Shown here: piece after piece, positions 19,627 through 28,436 of the stretch | Layout of the letters: each line of letters starts with the position of its first letter | How positions within the stretch are numbered: position 1 is the first letter of the stretch | NCBI GenBank assembly: GCA_024229935.1 | Contig: JAAERX010000009.1 | Location: 1 to 46,753, forward strand | Direction of reading: 5' to 3' | DNA from: Gammaproteobacteria bacterium | Lineage (GTDB): Bacteria; Pseudomonadota; Gammaproteobacteria; Steroidobacterales; GCA-2729495 | DNA: 46,753 nucleotides | The notes under the pieces: generated by a model | What the model saw: the letters and a program-made list of their open reading frames with translations, nothing else | The model's database searches: none | Told to the model about the DNA's origin: nothing | Position numbers and translations under genes: made by a program

Positions 19627-19700
19627 TATTGAAACTCCTAAAATCTTTGTTTGAGGGCTTTAAAGCCTTGATTTAATAGGGCTTAATACCCTTTTTCTCC

Positions 19701-19727
19701 TTAGCACTCGGCGTGGAGGAGTGCTAA
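19701..19727. promoter_or_regulatory. CIRCE element (HrcA operator) of groESL
   Basis: TTAGCACTC, nine bases, GAGTGCTAA: a perfect match to the CIRCE consensus. The repressor HrcA binds this inverted repeat and releases it when GroEL is busy with unfolded protein. It lies immediately downstream of the -10 element, covering the likely transcription start. The hrcA gene itself is not in the window. Confidence 0.96.
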
Positions 19728-19755
19728 TAATAGGGACTAAATTAGGGATTTCAAG
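19728..19755 (-). promoter_or_regulatory. Sigma-32-like promoter of groESL
   Basis: On the minus strand CTTGAAA (19749-19755) is followed after 13 bases by CCCTATTA (19728-19735), one base away from the RpoH -10 consensus CCCCATTA. The -10 ends exactly where the CIRCE repeat begins, so positive (sigma-32) and negative (HrcA) heat-shock control appear combined. Confidence 0.8.
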
Positions 19756-19836
19756 TGGGAGAACCAGACCAATGACATTGAAATGGCTCCCAGCTATGCT
19801 GGCGACCCCTCTATGGAGCCCTGTTTCTGATCAAAT

Positions 19837-20157
19837 ATGACTACGGATACACTGATTTTACTGTGCACCTGCCCCGATGATACTGTCGCGGCCAATCTGT
19901 CCACCCAATTGGTGGAACAGGGTCTGGCTGCCTGCATTAACCGTTTTTCAGGTCTAACTTCAGTCTATAAATGGCAAGGTGAAATGAAATCAGGAACTGA
20001 GGTACAGCTGATCATAAAGACATCAACAGCAGCCAGTGATCGGCTTATTGATGAATTACAACGGCTGCACCCATACGAATTACCCGAAATTATTGCAGTC
20101 CCTATCACCACAGGTTATGGCCCTTATCTGGAATGGATTCAGGAGTCGACCTCTTGA
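19837..20157 (+). CDS. cutA: Divalent cation tolerance protein CutA
   Basis: CutA1 is a small trimeric protein of ferredoxin-like fold, linked genetically to copper tolerance but of uncertain molecular function. The 106-residue protein is of normal length and shows LVEQGLAACINRF, SVYKWQGEMKSGTEVQLIIKT and the C-terminal HPYELPEIIAVPITTG segments that define the family. Start is ATG without a clear ribosome binding site. It is divergent from groES. Its stop overlaps the dsbD start (TTGA), so the two are translationally coupled, an arrangement known in many gammaproteobacteria. Confidence 0.97.
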   Translation: MTTDTLILLCTCPDDTVAANLSTQLVEQGLAACINRFSGLTSVYKWQGEMKSGTEVQLIIKTSTAASDRLIDELQRLHPYELPEIIAVPITTGYGPYLEWIQESTS

Positions 20158-22346
20158 ACAGGTCAAGTACTTTCATAAAGACACTGCTGATTTGCCTCAG
20201 TCTGATTAGCATGGGTGTGTTTGCCGCACAGGATGTTAAACGCCCTGAAAAAGTCTTCCTTTATACGACTACAGTTTCTGACAACCAGCTCATTGTTAAT
20301 TGGGATATCGAGGATGGTTATTACCTGTACCGCGACAAGATGGCTTACACCACTGACACAAAGGGAGTAACACTAGGAGAGCCAGTCTATACAGCCGGTG
20401 AAATTCATTCTGATGAATTCTTTGGTGAACAGATTATCTTTCGTAATACAGCACGCGTTGCCATACCCATATTCAACAAACCCAATGGCACCAGCAAAAT
20501 AAAACTACACATCAAATCACAAGGCTGTGCTGATTTCGGGCTGTGTTACCCACCCCAGAAATGGACCACAGAAATAAGGGTTCCTAGTACACCTATTATC
20601 GACCTGCGGCCTGTACTCCCTGTAGCTACAAAAAGCAGGGCAATGGCTGGTGCACCACTACCTGTTACAGAAGCATTCCGACCCAGTATTAATACAACTG
20701 ATCCTTTTACACTGGAAATATGGTGGGACATTGAACCTGGCTACTACCTCTATCGTGACAGCTTTGCCTTCCGCCTCCCAGGTGAAGAAGCACAGCTTGG
20801 AGCAGCACGTTTTCCACCGGGCATCATGGAAATGGATGTAGAGTTTGGTGAAACTGAAGTTTATTACAATACCGTTGTTATTCGCCTGCCCTTATCACGG
20901 CCTAAACCTGAAGCCTTACTGGTCGAGTTAGAGGTGGACTATCAAGGCTGCAAAAAGGAAAGCATTTGTTACCCGCCTGAAACCCTTTTAATGGCAGTAG
21001 ATTTACCACGTGCAACATCTGAAGATTTTCAGGCCAGAGATATCGCGCCCATTTCAGAGCAGTCACGTCTAATTAAAGTTATTAGTGAATCAAGCCTGTT
21101 TGGCCTTATGAGTGTATTCCTGGGGCTGGGATTGCTGCTGTCACTTACGCCCTGCTGTCTGCCAATGGTACCAATACTATCCGGCATCATTGCAGGTCAG
21201 GGTGAAAATATTACGACTGCTCGCGCATTCTGGTTATCGCTTAGTTATGTACTAGGCATGGCATTCACCTACACCATTGCCGGCGCAATCTTTGGTGCAG
21301 CAGGCACACAAATTTCAGCAGCACTACAAACACCGCTGGTTATAGGTGGCGTATCAGTACTCTTTATAGGTCTCGCACTAGCAATGTTTGGCCTTTACGA
21401 GTTACAGGTGCCGGCAGCTTTACAGACACGCCTGACAGCCATTGGCAACAATCAAAAAGCAGGCAGTTTTTTTGGTGTTGCCTTTATGGGGGCTATCTCA
21501 GCGCTGGTTGTGAGCACCTGCGTTGCACCCCCACTGGTGGCAGCACTGACTGTGATTGCCCAAACAGGTGATGTTACCCGCGGCGCTCTGGCTTTATTTG
21601 CTATGGCAATCGGTATGGGCATTCCTTTACTAATAATAGGTACCTCTGCCGGGAATCTGCTACCCAAAGCCGGGGCATGGATGGAGACAATCAAGGCTGC
21701 ATTCGGTTTTATGATGCTGGGCCTTGCTATCTGGATGATGAGCAGACTGCTGCCTGCCAGCATCACAATGGGGCTATATGCCACACTTTCACTGGGAGCA
21801 GGCATCCGTTTTGGTGCATTAACTTCTCTACCCAGCCCTGCGACTAGCATAAGCATACTGGGTAAAGTCATAGCAGTGGTCATCCTGATTTATGGCGGGG
21901 CATTGGTGGTTGGATTACTCAGCGGTTCAACCAACCCCCTGCAACCACTGGATCATATCTCCGGCACACCAGCCACAACACACCTGGAGTTTGAGCGCAT
22001 TAAATCAGTGGAAGATTTTGAAACTGCACGTCAGCGAGCGGCCACAACCGGTGCACCATTAATGCTCGATTTTTATGCTGACTGGTGCGTATCATGCAAG
22101 GAAATGGAGCACTACACGTTTACCAACCCACGGGTACAGCAAGCATTGGAACAAGCCATCCTCATACAAGCCGATGTAACTGCCAACGATGAGGTAGATC
22201 AGGCCCTGCTTGCTCACTTTGGGGTCTTTGGCCCACCTACCATTGTGTTCTTTGATCGCGGTGGTAAGGAAATTCCTGATACACGAATTGTCGGCTATCA
22301 GAATGCAAATGAATTTCTGCAGCATCTGGACTACGTACTGCAGTAA
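20154..22346 (+). CDS. dsbD: Thiol:disulfide interchange protein DsbD with duplicated N-terminal domain
   Basis: DsbD passes electrons from cytosolic thioredoxin across the inner membrane to periplasmic disulfide isomerases and cytochrome c maturation. I chose TTG 20154, which has AGGAG 8 bases upstream, overlaps the cutA stop and starts a signal peptide. Two copies of the periplasmic DsbD-alpha domain follow: the first with GYYLYRDKM and Cys124/Cys130 (CADFGLCYPP), the second with GYYLYRDSF and Cys265/Cys271 (CKKESICYPP). Then come eight or so membrane helices with the redox cysteines in LTPCCLPM (about 330) and STCVAPP (about 454), and a C-terminal thioredoxin domain with WCVSC (about 643). 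E. coli DsbD has one alpha domain and is about 165 residues shorter. Confidence 0.96.
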   Translation: MNRSSTFIKTLLICLSLISMGVFAAQDVKRPEKVFLYTTTVSDNQLIVNWDIEDGYYLYRDKMAYTTDTKGVTLGEPVYTAGEIHSDEFFGEQIIFRNTARVAIPIFNKPNGTSKIKLHIKSQGCADFGLCYPPQKWTTEIRVPSTPIIDLRPVLPVATKSRAMAGAPLPVTEAFRPSINTTDPFTLEIWWDIEPGYYLYRDSFAFRLPGEEAQLGAARFPPGIMEMDVEFGETEVYYNTVVIRLPLSRPKPEALLVELEVDYQGCKKESICYPPETLLMAVDLPRATSEDFQARDIAPISEQSRLIKVISESSLFGLMSVFLGLGLLLSLTPCCLPMVPILSGIIAGQGENITTARAFWLSLSYVLGMAFTYTIAGAIFGAAGTQISAALQTPLVIGGVSVLFIGLALAMFGLYELQVPAALQTRLTAIGNNQKAGSFFGVAFMGAISALVVSTCVAPPLVAALTVIAQTGDVTRGALALFAMAIGMGIPLLIIGTSAGNLLPKAGAWMETIKAAFGFMMLGLAIWMMSRLLPASITMGLYATLSLGAGIRFGALTSLPSPATSISILGKVIAVVILIYGGALVVGLLSGSTNPLQPLDHISGTPATTHLEFERIKSVEDFETARQRAATTGAPLMLDFYADWCVSCKEMEHYTFTNPRVQQALEQAILIQADVTANDEVDQALLAHFGVFGPPTIVFFDRGGKEIPDTRIVGYQNANEFLQHLDYVLQ

Positions 22347-22387
22347 CATCTTCACCCTGATCAACGCCCTTGAATACCTGAGCCCTG

Positions 22388-22996
22388 ATGCCCACCTGGA
22401 TCCGTAATACATTATTCATCATCATGCTGCTGTGCTTCATGATCATTGGCATGCGCGTCTATCTGGAAGTGAATGCAGTGCAGAACGCCAGCCCGATATC
22501 ACTGGGTGCAACAGATAAAGCGGCCCTCCCGGAAGAGCTATCTGAATTCACACTTAATGATATATGGGGCACACCACGTTCCATTTCAGAATGGTCAGGC
22601 AAACCTCTACTGATAAATTTCTGGGCAACATGGTGTGCACCTTGCCGGCGCGAAATGCCATTACTTCAGGCGCTCCATACCAGTCAGAATAAACTGCAGA
22701 TAGTGGGCATAGCCATAGACCGTCAACATGATGTGCAAAGCTATATGGCAGAATCCGGCATCAGTTACCCAAGCCTGGTGGGCGAAGTAGAGGCCATGCG
22801 TGTCAGTGACATGTTTGGCATGGAGGGGCTGGGTTTACCCTTTACCGTACTGGTTGGTGCTGACAGAAAAATATTAACGGTCTTTATAGGCGAGCTTGAT
22901 GCCGAACAACTGGAACAAATAGTTGACATTAGTAAACACTATACAGCAGGTAAACTTAGCTTAACGGACTCCCGTACCAAACTAAGTGAACTATAG
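22388..22996 (+). CDS. TlpA/ResA-type membrane-anchored thioredoxin-like protein
   Basis: This 202-residue protein has an N-terminal membrane anchor (residues 7-24) and a periplasmic thioredoxin domain. The redox site is Cys83-Ala-Pro-Cys86 in NFWATWCAPCRREMP, and the cis-proline region is LGLPFTVLVG. Such proteins reduce disulfides in apocytochromes or copper-site proteins. The gene begins 41 bases after dsbD, which supplies periplasmic reductant, so this is very likely a DsbD client. It could be for cytochrome c maturation or another target; no cytochrome genes are in the window to decide. Confidence 0.92.
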   Translation: MPTWIRNTLFIIMLLCFMIIGMRVYLEVNAVQNASPISLGATDKAALPEELSEFTLNDIWGTPRSISEWSGKPLLINFWATWCAPCRREMPLLQALHTSQNKLQIVGIAIDRQHDVQSYMAESGISYPSLVGEVEAMRVSDMFGMEGLGLPFTVLVGADRKILTVFIGELDAEQLEQIVDISKHYTAGKLSLTDSRTKLSEL

Positions 22997-23200
22997 ATCT
23001 GTGAAAGTAAAAACTATTACCGCCTGTTACAAGATGACATCCAGCTGCATATCATGACCGGAGAAACCACTGTATGGAAAATAACATGGGTTGAATTTCC
23101 AGCTTTTTGACAACCGCCTTGCTGTAAGAAAACTAGCCAATAACAACTCTTGCTCATTGCAACTGCGCTCATATGATGTCAACTGCTATCCGGCCAACTA
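22997..23200. other. Intergenic region upstream of aroQ
   Basis: The gap between tlpA and the aroQ operator holds no reading frame I trust. I see no terminator with a U-tract after tlpA. The regulatory signals are confined to its right end and are listed separately. Confidence 0.4.
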
Positions 23201-23222
23201 AATTACAACATTAGTTGTAATT
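23201..23222. promoter_or_regulatory. Candidate operator palindrome upstream of aroQ-accB-accC
   Basis: AATTACAAC, four bases (ATTA), GTTGTAATT: a perfect inverted repeat with 9-base arms. Its right arm covers the -35 hexamer of the putative aroQ promoter. Size and symmetry are those of a dimeric repressor site. It does not match the E. coli BirA or FadR operator; its layout (arms around a 4-base spacer) recalls TetR-type sites such as that of PsrA, but the bases differ. The regulator is unknown. Confidence 0.6.
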
Positions 23223-23242
23223 GCTTCTAAAATCGTTAAAAT
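23215..23242 (+). promoter_or_regulatory. Putative sigma-70 promoter of aroQ-accB-accC
   Basis: TTGTAA (23215-23220) and TAAAAT (23237-23242) are spaced by 16 bases, about 30 bases before the aroQ ATG. Each hexamer differs from consensus in two positions or fewer. The -35 lies inside the palindrome at 23201-23222, so a bound protein would block it. Confidence 0.5.
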
Positions 23243-23271
23243 TGCCGCCATCTGCTTTGTTATTGCAAAAA

Positions 23272-23721
23272 ATGGCAAAAATACTACTTATTAATGGACC
23301 TAATCTGAACTTGCTCGGTACTCGCGAGCCAGAGCTTTATGGCGCCACCACTTTGGCCGATATAGAAACTCGGCTAAGTGAACTGGGCCAAAAACTAGGG
23401 CACTCAATTGACGCAATACAAAGTAATGCTGAAGCTGAACTGGTCGACCGTGTACAAACTGCAGCAGGTAATACAGATTTCATCCTGATAAACCCTGGTG
23501 CACTAACGCACACCAGTGTTGCTCTGCGCGATGCGTTGCTTGGTGTGGCCATTCCATTTATAGAAATTCATATCAGCAATATTCACGCACGTGAAGAATT
23601 CAGACGACAGTCCTATTTTTCAGATATTGCTGCCGGGATTATTGCCGGACTTGGCCCCCAAGGTTACGAACTTGCACTGCAAGCTGCAGATCACTTACTT
23701 AACCATTCATCCAACAGCTAG
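23272..23721 (+). CDS. aroQ: 3-dehydroquinate dehydratase type II AroQ
   Basis: AroQ removes water from 3-dehydroquinate to give 3-dehydroshikimate in aromatic amino acid synthesis. The 149-residue chain shows the type II pattern: [17 protein letters not shown] with catalytic Tyr23, [30 protein letters not shown] with catalytic His100, and [11 protein letters not shown]. An upstream in-frame TTG at 23221 lies in the promoter, so I chose the ATG at 23272, which gives the usual family length. The gene heads the aroQ-accB-accC set, the same order as in Pseudomonas and enterics. Confidence 0.96.
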   Translation: MAKILLINGPNLNLLGTREPELYGATTLADIETRLSELGQKLGHSIDAIQSNAEAELVDRVQTAAGNTDFILINPGALTHTSVALRDALLGVAIPFIEIHISNIHAREEFRRQSYFSDIAAGIIAGLGPQGYELALQAADHLLNHSSNS

Positions 23722-23736
23722 GAGTTTTTTGCAGCT

Positions 23737-24180
23737 ATGGATATCAGAAAAGTTAAAAAACTTATAGAGTTGCTGGAAGAATCCGGCATTGCAGAAATTG
23801 AGATTAAGGAAGGCGAGGAAGCGGTACGTATTAGTCGCTACTCAAACAACGTTCCTGCTACTCCTGTGCAAATGGCTGCAGCACCTGCTCCACTAGCACC
23901 CGTTGCTGCTGCACCAGCAATTGCAGAAGTGGCTACAGAAGCAAGTGGCCACAAGGTTCTTTCACCCATGGTTGGCACCTTTTACCGTGCCTCATCGCCC
24001 GAAGCTGAGCCCTTTGTAAAAATTGGCGATAAGATAAATGCTGGCGAGACCCTGTGCCTGATTGAAGCCATGAAAATGATGAATCAAATTGAAGCTGATG
24101 CGTCCGGCACTGTCTTATCAATAGAAATTGAAAATGGTGAACCTGTCGAATTTGGTCAGCCTCTGGTAGTCATTGGCTAA
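23737..24180 (+). CDS. accB: Acetyl-CoA carboxylase biotin carboxyl carrier protein AccB
   Basis: AccB carries biotin between the carboxylase and transferase parts of acetyl-CoA carboxylase, the first step of fatty acid synthesis. The 147-residue protein has an N-terminal helical part ([20 protein letters not shown]), an Ala/Pro-rich flexible linker at about residues 40-70, and the biotinyl domain with the biotin-accepting Lys113 in EAMKMMNQ. An AGGAG site precedes the ATG at a rather long distance. It lies 15 bases after aroQ. accC follows after 64 bases. Confidence 0.98.
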   Translation: MDIRKVKKLIELLEESGIAEIEIKEGEEAVRISRYSNNVPATPVQMAAAPAPLAPVAAAPAIAEVATEASGHKVLSPMVGTFYRASSPEAEPFVKIGDKINAGETLCLIEAMKMMNQIEADASGTVLSIEIENGEPVEFGQPLVVIG

Positions 24181-24244
24181 CTTGTCATTGGCAAAACTTC
24201 GCTAAATTGTTTGCACACTGCATATCTAAATAAATAACACACCT

Positions 24245-25585
24245 ATGTTGGAAAAAGTTCTTATAGCGAATCGTGGCGAGATTGCCTTGCGCATTCAACG
24301 GGCCTGCCATGAATTGGGCATCAAGACTGTTGCCATACATTCACAGGCTGATGCAACGCTAAAACATGTGCTCATGGCAGAAGAAACTGTCTGTATCGGA
24401 CCCGGTCCTTCTGCAGACAGCTACCTGAATATGCCCGCTATTATTTCTGCCGCAGAGGTGACTGATTCAGTCGCCATACATCCCGGTTACGGCTTTTTAT
24501 CTGAGAATGCAGATTTTGCAGAACGGGTAGCCAGTAGTGGCTATACATTTATTGGGCCATCACCTGAACTGATCCGCATAATGGGTGACAAAATATCAGC
24601 AATACAAGCCATGAAATCAGCCGGCGTACCCTGTGTGCCCGGCTCCAATGGGCCACTCCCGGACAACCCTGATGAGTGTCTGCGAATTGGTCGTGAAATA
24701 GGCTACCCAGTCATTATCAAGGCAGCGGGTGGTGGCGGCGGTCGTGGCATGCGCGTTGTACACAATGAAACTTCGCTTATCAACTCCATCAACCTGACCA
24801 AAGCAGAAGCCGGTTCCGTATTTGGCAACGACGTGGTTTACATGGAAAAATTTCTGGAGCGACCACGGCACATTGAATTTCAGGTTATTGGTGATACGCA
24901 TGGCAACGCCGTACATCTGTTTGACCGTGACTGCTCCATGCAACGCAGACACCAAAAAGTAATTGAAGAAGCTCCTGCCCCTGGCATAAGTGAAGAGCTA
25001 CGCATGCAAATGGGTGAACGCTGTGCTGCTGCCTGTCGTGAATTGGGTTACACAAATGCAGGTACTTTTGAGTTTTTATTTCAAGATGGTGAGTTTTATT
25101 TTATTGAAATGAACACACGCCTGCAGGTCGAGCACCCGGTTACCGAAATGATTACAGGTATCGACCTTGTTAAAGAACAGTTACGAGTTGCAGCTGGCGA
25201 AGCACTCAGCTTCAAACAGGAAGACATCACACTACGTGGCCATTCCTTCGAATGTCGCATCAATGCAGAAAATGCTAAAACATTTATGCCTTCCCCAGGT
25301 CGAATAACCACTTGGCACCCAGCCGGCGGCCCAGGGGTACGGGTTGACAGTCATTTATACAGCGGCTACGTCGTACCCCCCTATTATGACTCAATGATTG
25401 GCAAACTTATTGTCTGGGGTGAAAACCGCGAGGCTGCTATTGCACGTATGAGCAATGCACTTAATGAAATGGTAGTTGATGGTATTGATACCAATATACT
25501 GCTGCACCGAGAAATCTTTCAACATTCAGCCTTTAAAGCTGGCGGCACCGATATCCATTATTTGGAAAAACGTCTTGGCCTGTAG
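24245..25585 (+). CDS. accC: Acetyl-CoA carboxylase biotin carboxylase subunit AccC
   Basis: AccC uses ATP and bicarbonate to carboxylate the biotin on AccB. The 446-residue chain matches E. coli AccC in length and numbering: the N-terminal [12 protein letters not shown], the ATP-grasp glycine loop [13 protein letters not shown] near residue 160-172, and the active-site [11 protein letters not shown] with Glu288 and Arg292. The C-terminal part with [11 protein letters not shown] is intact. It is downstream of accB in the same operon, and prmA follows within 30 bases. Confidence 0.98.
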   Translation: MLEKVLIANRGEIALRIQRACHELGIKTVAIHSQADATLKHVLMAEETVCIGPGPSADSYLNMPAIISAAEVTDSVAIHPGYGFLSENADFAERVASSGYTFIGPSPELIRIMGDKISAIQAMKSAGVPCVPGSNGPLPDNPDECLRIGREIGYPVIIKAAGGGGGRGMRVVHNETSLINSINLTKAEAGSVFGNDVVYMEKFLERPRHIEFQVIGDTHGNAVHLFDRDCSMQRRHQKVIEEAPAPGISEELRMQMGERCAAACRELGYTNAGTFEFLFQDGEFYFIEMNTRLQVEHPVTEMITGIDLVKEQLRVAAGEALSFKQEDITLRGHSFECRINAENAKTFMPSPGRITTWHPAGGPGVRVDSHLYSGYVVPPYYDSMIGKLIVWGENREAAIARMSNALNEMVVDGIDTNILLHREIFQHSAFKAGGTDIHYLEKRLGL

Positions 25586-25614
25586 CATCAGGATTGCCGG
25601 CGCAGATTAAGCAG

Positions 25615-26514
25615 ATGGCATGGGTGCAACTTGAAACAAATTTAGGCGCTCGTGAATCAGACAGCATAGAGATACTGCTTGAAGAACTAGGGGCAGTAGC
25701 CATCACATTGAAAGATGCCGGCAACCATCCATTACTGGAACCCGCTCTCGGGGAAACCCCCATGTGGCCAACCATTATTCTGACGGCACTATTTCCGGAA
25801 GACATCAGTGAAGCCAGTCTTATAAATGCCCTGAGTGATCACTTCAGGCCTAACCAGCTTAAATTTACCCATATCCAAGACCAGAACTGGCAGGCCAACT
25901 TCGAGCATAGCCTTAAGCCCAGATGCTTTGGCCGCCGACTTTGGGTTATGCCGGACAGCAACGAACCCCGACCCACAAACAGCGTTGCTATTACGCTATC
26001 ACCAGGACTTGCCTTTGGTAGTGGTGAGCACCCAACCACGGCCATGTGTCTGAATTGGCTAGACAGTCTGGACCTGCATAATGCACAGGTACTGGATTTT
26101 GGCTGTGGCTCAGGGGTACTGGGTCTTGCAGCAGCAGCCCTGGGCGCAAAATCTGTCCTTATGACTGATATTGACCCCCAGGCCCTGACTGCTGCAAGAA
26201 AAAATACCGAAAAAAATAAGCTACAGGACAAGGTTCACATCGAATTAGCAGCCAGAATTGGGGGCTCCGTTCAATATGACACTTTGTTAGCCAATATACT
26301 TAGTGGCACATTAATAGAGCTCGGACCAAATCTGAATAGATTGATGAGGCCCGGAGCCCGAATGGCTATTACCGGCATTCTTGCCAGCCAGGCTGAGCAG
26401 GTATGCACAGCCTGGTCTGGATGGGCAAATATGAGCATTGGCAACCAGATTAATGAATGGGTGCTATTGACTGGCACTAAGCAAGGAAAACTGAAGGAAT
26501 ACTCAAAAGACTGA
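25615..26514 (+). CDS. prmA: Ribosomal protein L11 methyltransferase PrmA
   Basis: PrmA trimethylates ribosomal protein L11 using S-adenosylmethionine. From the ATG at 25615 the protein has 299 residues and begins MAWVQLETN, which lines up with the start of E. coli PrmA; the in-frame TTG at 25594 is therefore less likely. The N-terminal L11-recognition domain is followed by the SAM motif VLDFGCGSGVLGLAA at about residues 160-174, then the loop LLANILSGTLIELGP. Its stop shares one base with the start of the next gene, so they are coupled. Confidence 0.96.
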   Translation: MAWVQLETNLGARESDSIEILLEELGAVAITLKDAGNHPLLEPALGETPMWPTIILTALFPEDISEASLINALSDHFRPNQLKFTHIQDQNWQANFEHSLKPRCFGRRLWVMPDSNEPRPTNSVAITLSPGLAFGSGEHPTTAMCLNWLDSLDLHNAQVLDFGCGSGVLGLAAAALGAKSVLMTDIDPQALTAARKNTEKNKLQDKVHIELAARIGGSVQYDTLLANILSGTLIELGPNLNRLMRPGARMAITGILASQAEQVCTAWSGWANMSIGNQINEWVLLTGTKQGKLKEYSKD

Positions 26515-28409
26515 TGCAAACACGTTGTCCTCATTGCGAAACGATCTTTCAGCTGGGAGCCGATGACCTGCGCCATGCACACGGCAAGGTTCGATGTGGA
26601 GATTGTGGCAATGTATTTAATGCCCTCGAATTCCTAACTGAAGATGCAAAGGAGAGTGAGGATTCTCTGCCTGTACTAACTTCAGCGCCTTCCATTATTT
26701 CTTCTGCAGATAACCCGCACAAAGATGAGCCCATGGGCGAACCTGAAAATGAACGGTCAGATAATGCAAGTTATGAACTGGAGATAAAGACCTACGATAA
26801 AAAAACCGGCGAAGCCTTATCTCCGCCTGGGTCATCCATATCAGATTCTGAACAATTACGTGATGCCGCTTTAATTGACGATTCTTTGGGCGAAGTTGAG
26901 GATAGCCGCGGCACCACTGTAGAAGTGACCCCCTCAGTCATAGCAAAGAATCCCATTTGGCAAGCTGAAACAAATGAGGATGAACCTAAATCAGCCACAT
27001 TAGATGAATACACTGATGATACCCCCAAAGATGATTCTGAGCCTATATCTGCAGAGGCAGAAGACATTGACACTGATGCCTTACTAGAATTTGATGACGC
27101 CATCTGGGAACGTATACCCGGTGTAGGTGCTGCCAAAGAACAAAGAGATACACAATCGGATATTGCGCCTGCAACAGACCAGGATGAAGACCTGTTGGCT
27201 GAAGGACTGTCCTATACAAGCACAGATTCTCTTGCCATCAACCCAGACAATATTGCAGAGACTGATTTTGATCATGCAGAAACAAATTCAGCAGATGAAG
27301 CGAAACCAGCCACCTCCATTGAGAATAGCCTTGGCTTTGATGTCCCAGAAAATAAATGGTCAGCATTTTTTGGTAATGAACCTGTACCAACAACATCCAC
27401 CATAACTGGCGTGCCTGATGAGGCTAGTGAAACGCTAGTAGGCTTTACAGATGAGCAAGATAAAGCACCAGAAGACAACTCCTTCAACGATGAAGAAGAA
27501 GAACAAAAACCTGAGGACACACTTACAGAACCGACAGTTACAGATTGCAATGAGGCATCTGAAGCTGAGATATCAGATCAGGAGACTGATCCTGAATATG
27601 AAAATGACCCACAAAACCCTGAAGATAATGATCATAGTAAAGAATCAGCCAAGCCTCACTGGACAGCAATGGAATCAATTGAGGAAGCGGTCCTTTCCAC
27701 AGGTGAAATTGGTCCGGCAGATATTGCCGGTTCACTAGCTGACCTTAGCAATGATTCTAAAGCTTCAGAAACTAAAAATATAAATGACTGGCATCCAGAA
27801 CACGGGCAATCTGAAAACGAAGTGCATAATCCCAATGCAACCGGAGAACTGCCCACATGGAAGTCAACCTATGCAGCATCCGGTGCCCCCAAACACAGCA
27901 AGCTTTGGCTTGGCGCCATTATTATCCTGATTATTAGTTTTTCAACTCAGCTACTGCACTACAACCGCGACAAGCTGGCGGCTTCTGCTTCCTATGGTGA
28001 GTTGACTCATAATATTTACAATAAACTTGGCCTTACCCTTTACCCCAACTGGAAGATGGACAATTATGAGATTCGTGGCTCTGAAGCCATTGCAGGTGAA
28101 TCCGGTCAGGATGTACTTGATATACGTACCCAGATTGCATCCTTAAGCCAGCTGTCCACCGGGCTACCGCAGCTGCGGGTAGTACTCAGGGACCGCTGGT
28201 CAAACCCTGTCGCAGCACGCACATTTACCCCAGAAGAATATGCGGATATTAAAGCATTACCTGCCGATGGTATGCTGCAGCCTAATCAGACGGTCACCGC
28301 ACATATCACTATTGTTGATCCCGGCTCTGGTGCGCAGGGCTATGAACTTGAACTCTGCCTGCCCCGTCGTGATACCGGGCTTGAGTGCACCGGACAACCA
28401 TTCAAGTAA
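26514..28409 (+). CDS. Zinc-ribbon (MJ0042) and DUF3426 membrane protein with long acidic linker
   Basis: This 631-residue protein starts with an MJ0042-type zinc ribbon with Cys5, Cys8, Cys28 and Cys31. A long, low-complexity region rich in Glu, Asp, Ser and Thr spans about residues 45-450. One membrane helix (LGAIIILIISFSTQLL, about residues 465-480) and a DUF3426 domain follow; the latter has VVLRDRWSNPVAARTFTPEEY, expected to lie outside the cytoplasm. The family is usual between prmA and dusB in gammaproteobacteria, with unknown function. Relatives are generally shorter, so the acidic linker seems expanded here. A sensing role has been guessed for such one-helix zinc-ribbon proteins, but that is inference. 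Confidence 0.92.
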   Translation: MQTRCPHCETIFQLGADDLRHAHGKVRCGDCGNVFNALEFLTEDAKESEDSLPVLTSAPSIISSADNPHKDEPMGEPENERSDNASYELEIKTYDKKTGEALSPPGSSISDSEQLRDAALIDDSLGEVEDSRGTTVEVTPSVIAKNPIWQAETNEDEPKSATLDEYTDDTPKDDSEPISAEAEDIDTDALLEFDDAIWERIPGVGAAKEQRDTQSDIAPATDQDEDLLAEGLSYTSTDSLAINPDNIAETDFDHAETNSADEAKPATSIENSLGFDVPENKWSAFFGNEPVPTTSTITGVPDEASETLVGFTDEQDKAPEDNSFNDEEEEQKPEDTLTEPTVTDCNEASEAEISDQETDPEYENDPQNPEDNDHSKESAKPHWTAMESIEEAVLSTGEIGPADIAGSLADLSNDSKASETKNINDWHPEHGQSENEVHNPNATGELPTWKSTYAASGAPKHSKLWLGAIIILIISFSTQLLHYNRDKLAASASYGELTHNIYNKLGLTLYPNWKMDNYEIRGSEAIAGESGQDVLDIRTQIASLSQLSTGLPQLRVVLRDRWSNPVAARTFTPEEYADIKALPADGMLQPNQTVTAHITIVDPGSGAQGYELELCLPRRDTGLECTGQPFK

Positions 28410-28436
28410 TATACGGCCCCTGACAAACGGTGAACT

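Noticed and set aside
25594-25614. Upstream TTG start for prmA
   Set aside because: The ATG at 25615 aligns with the E. coli PrmA N-terminus; the extra seven residues have no support.
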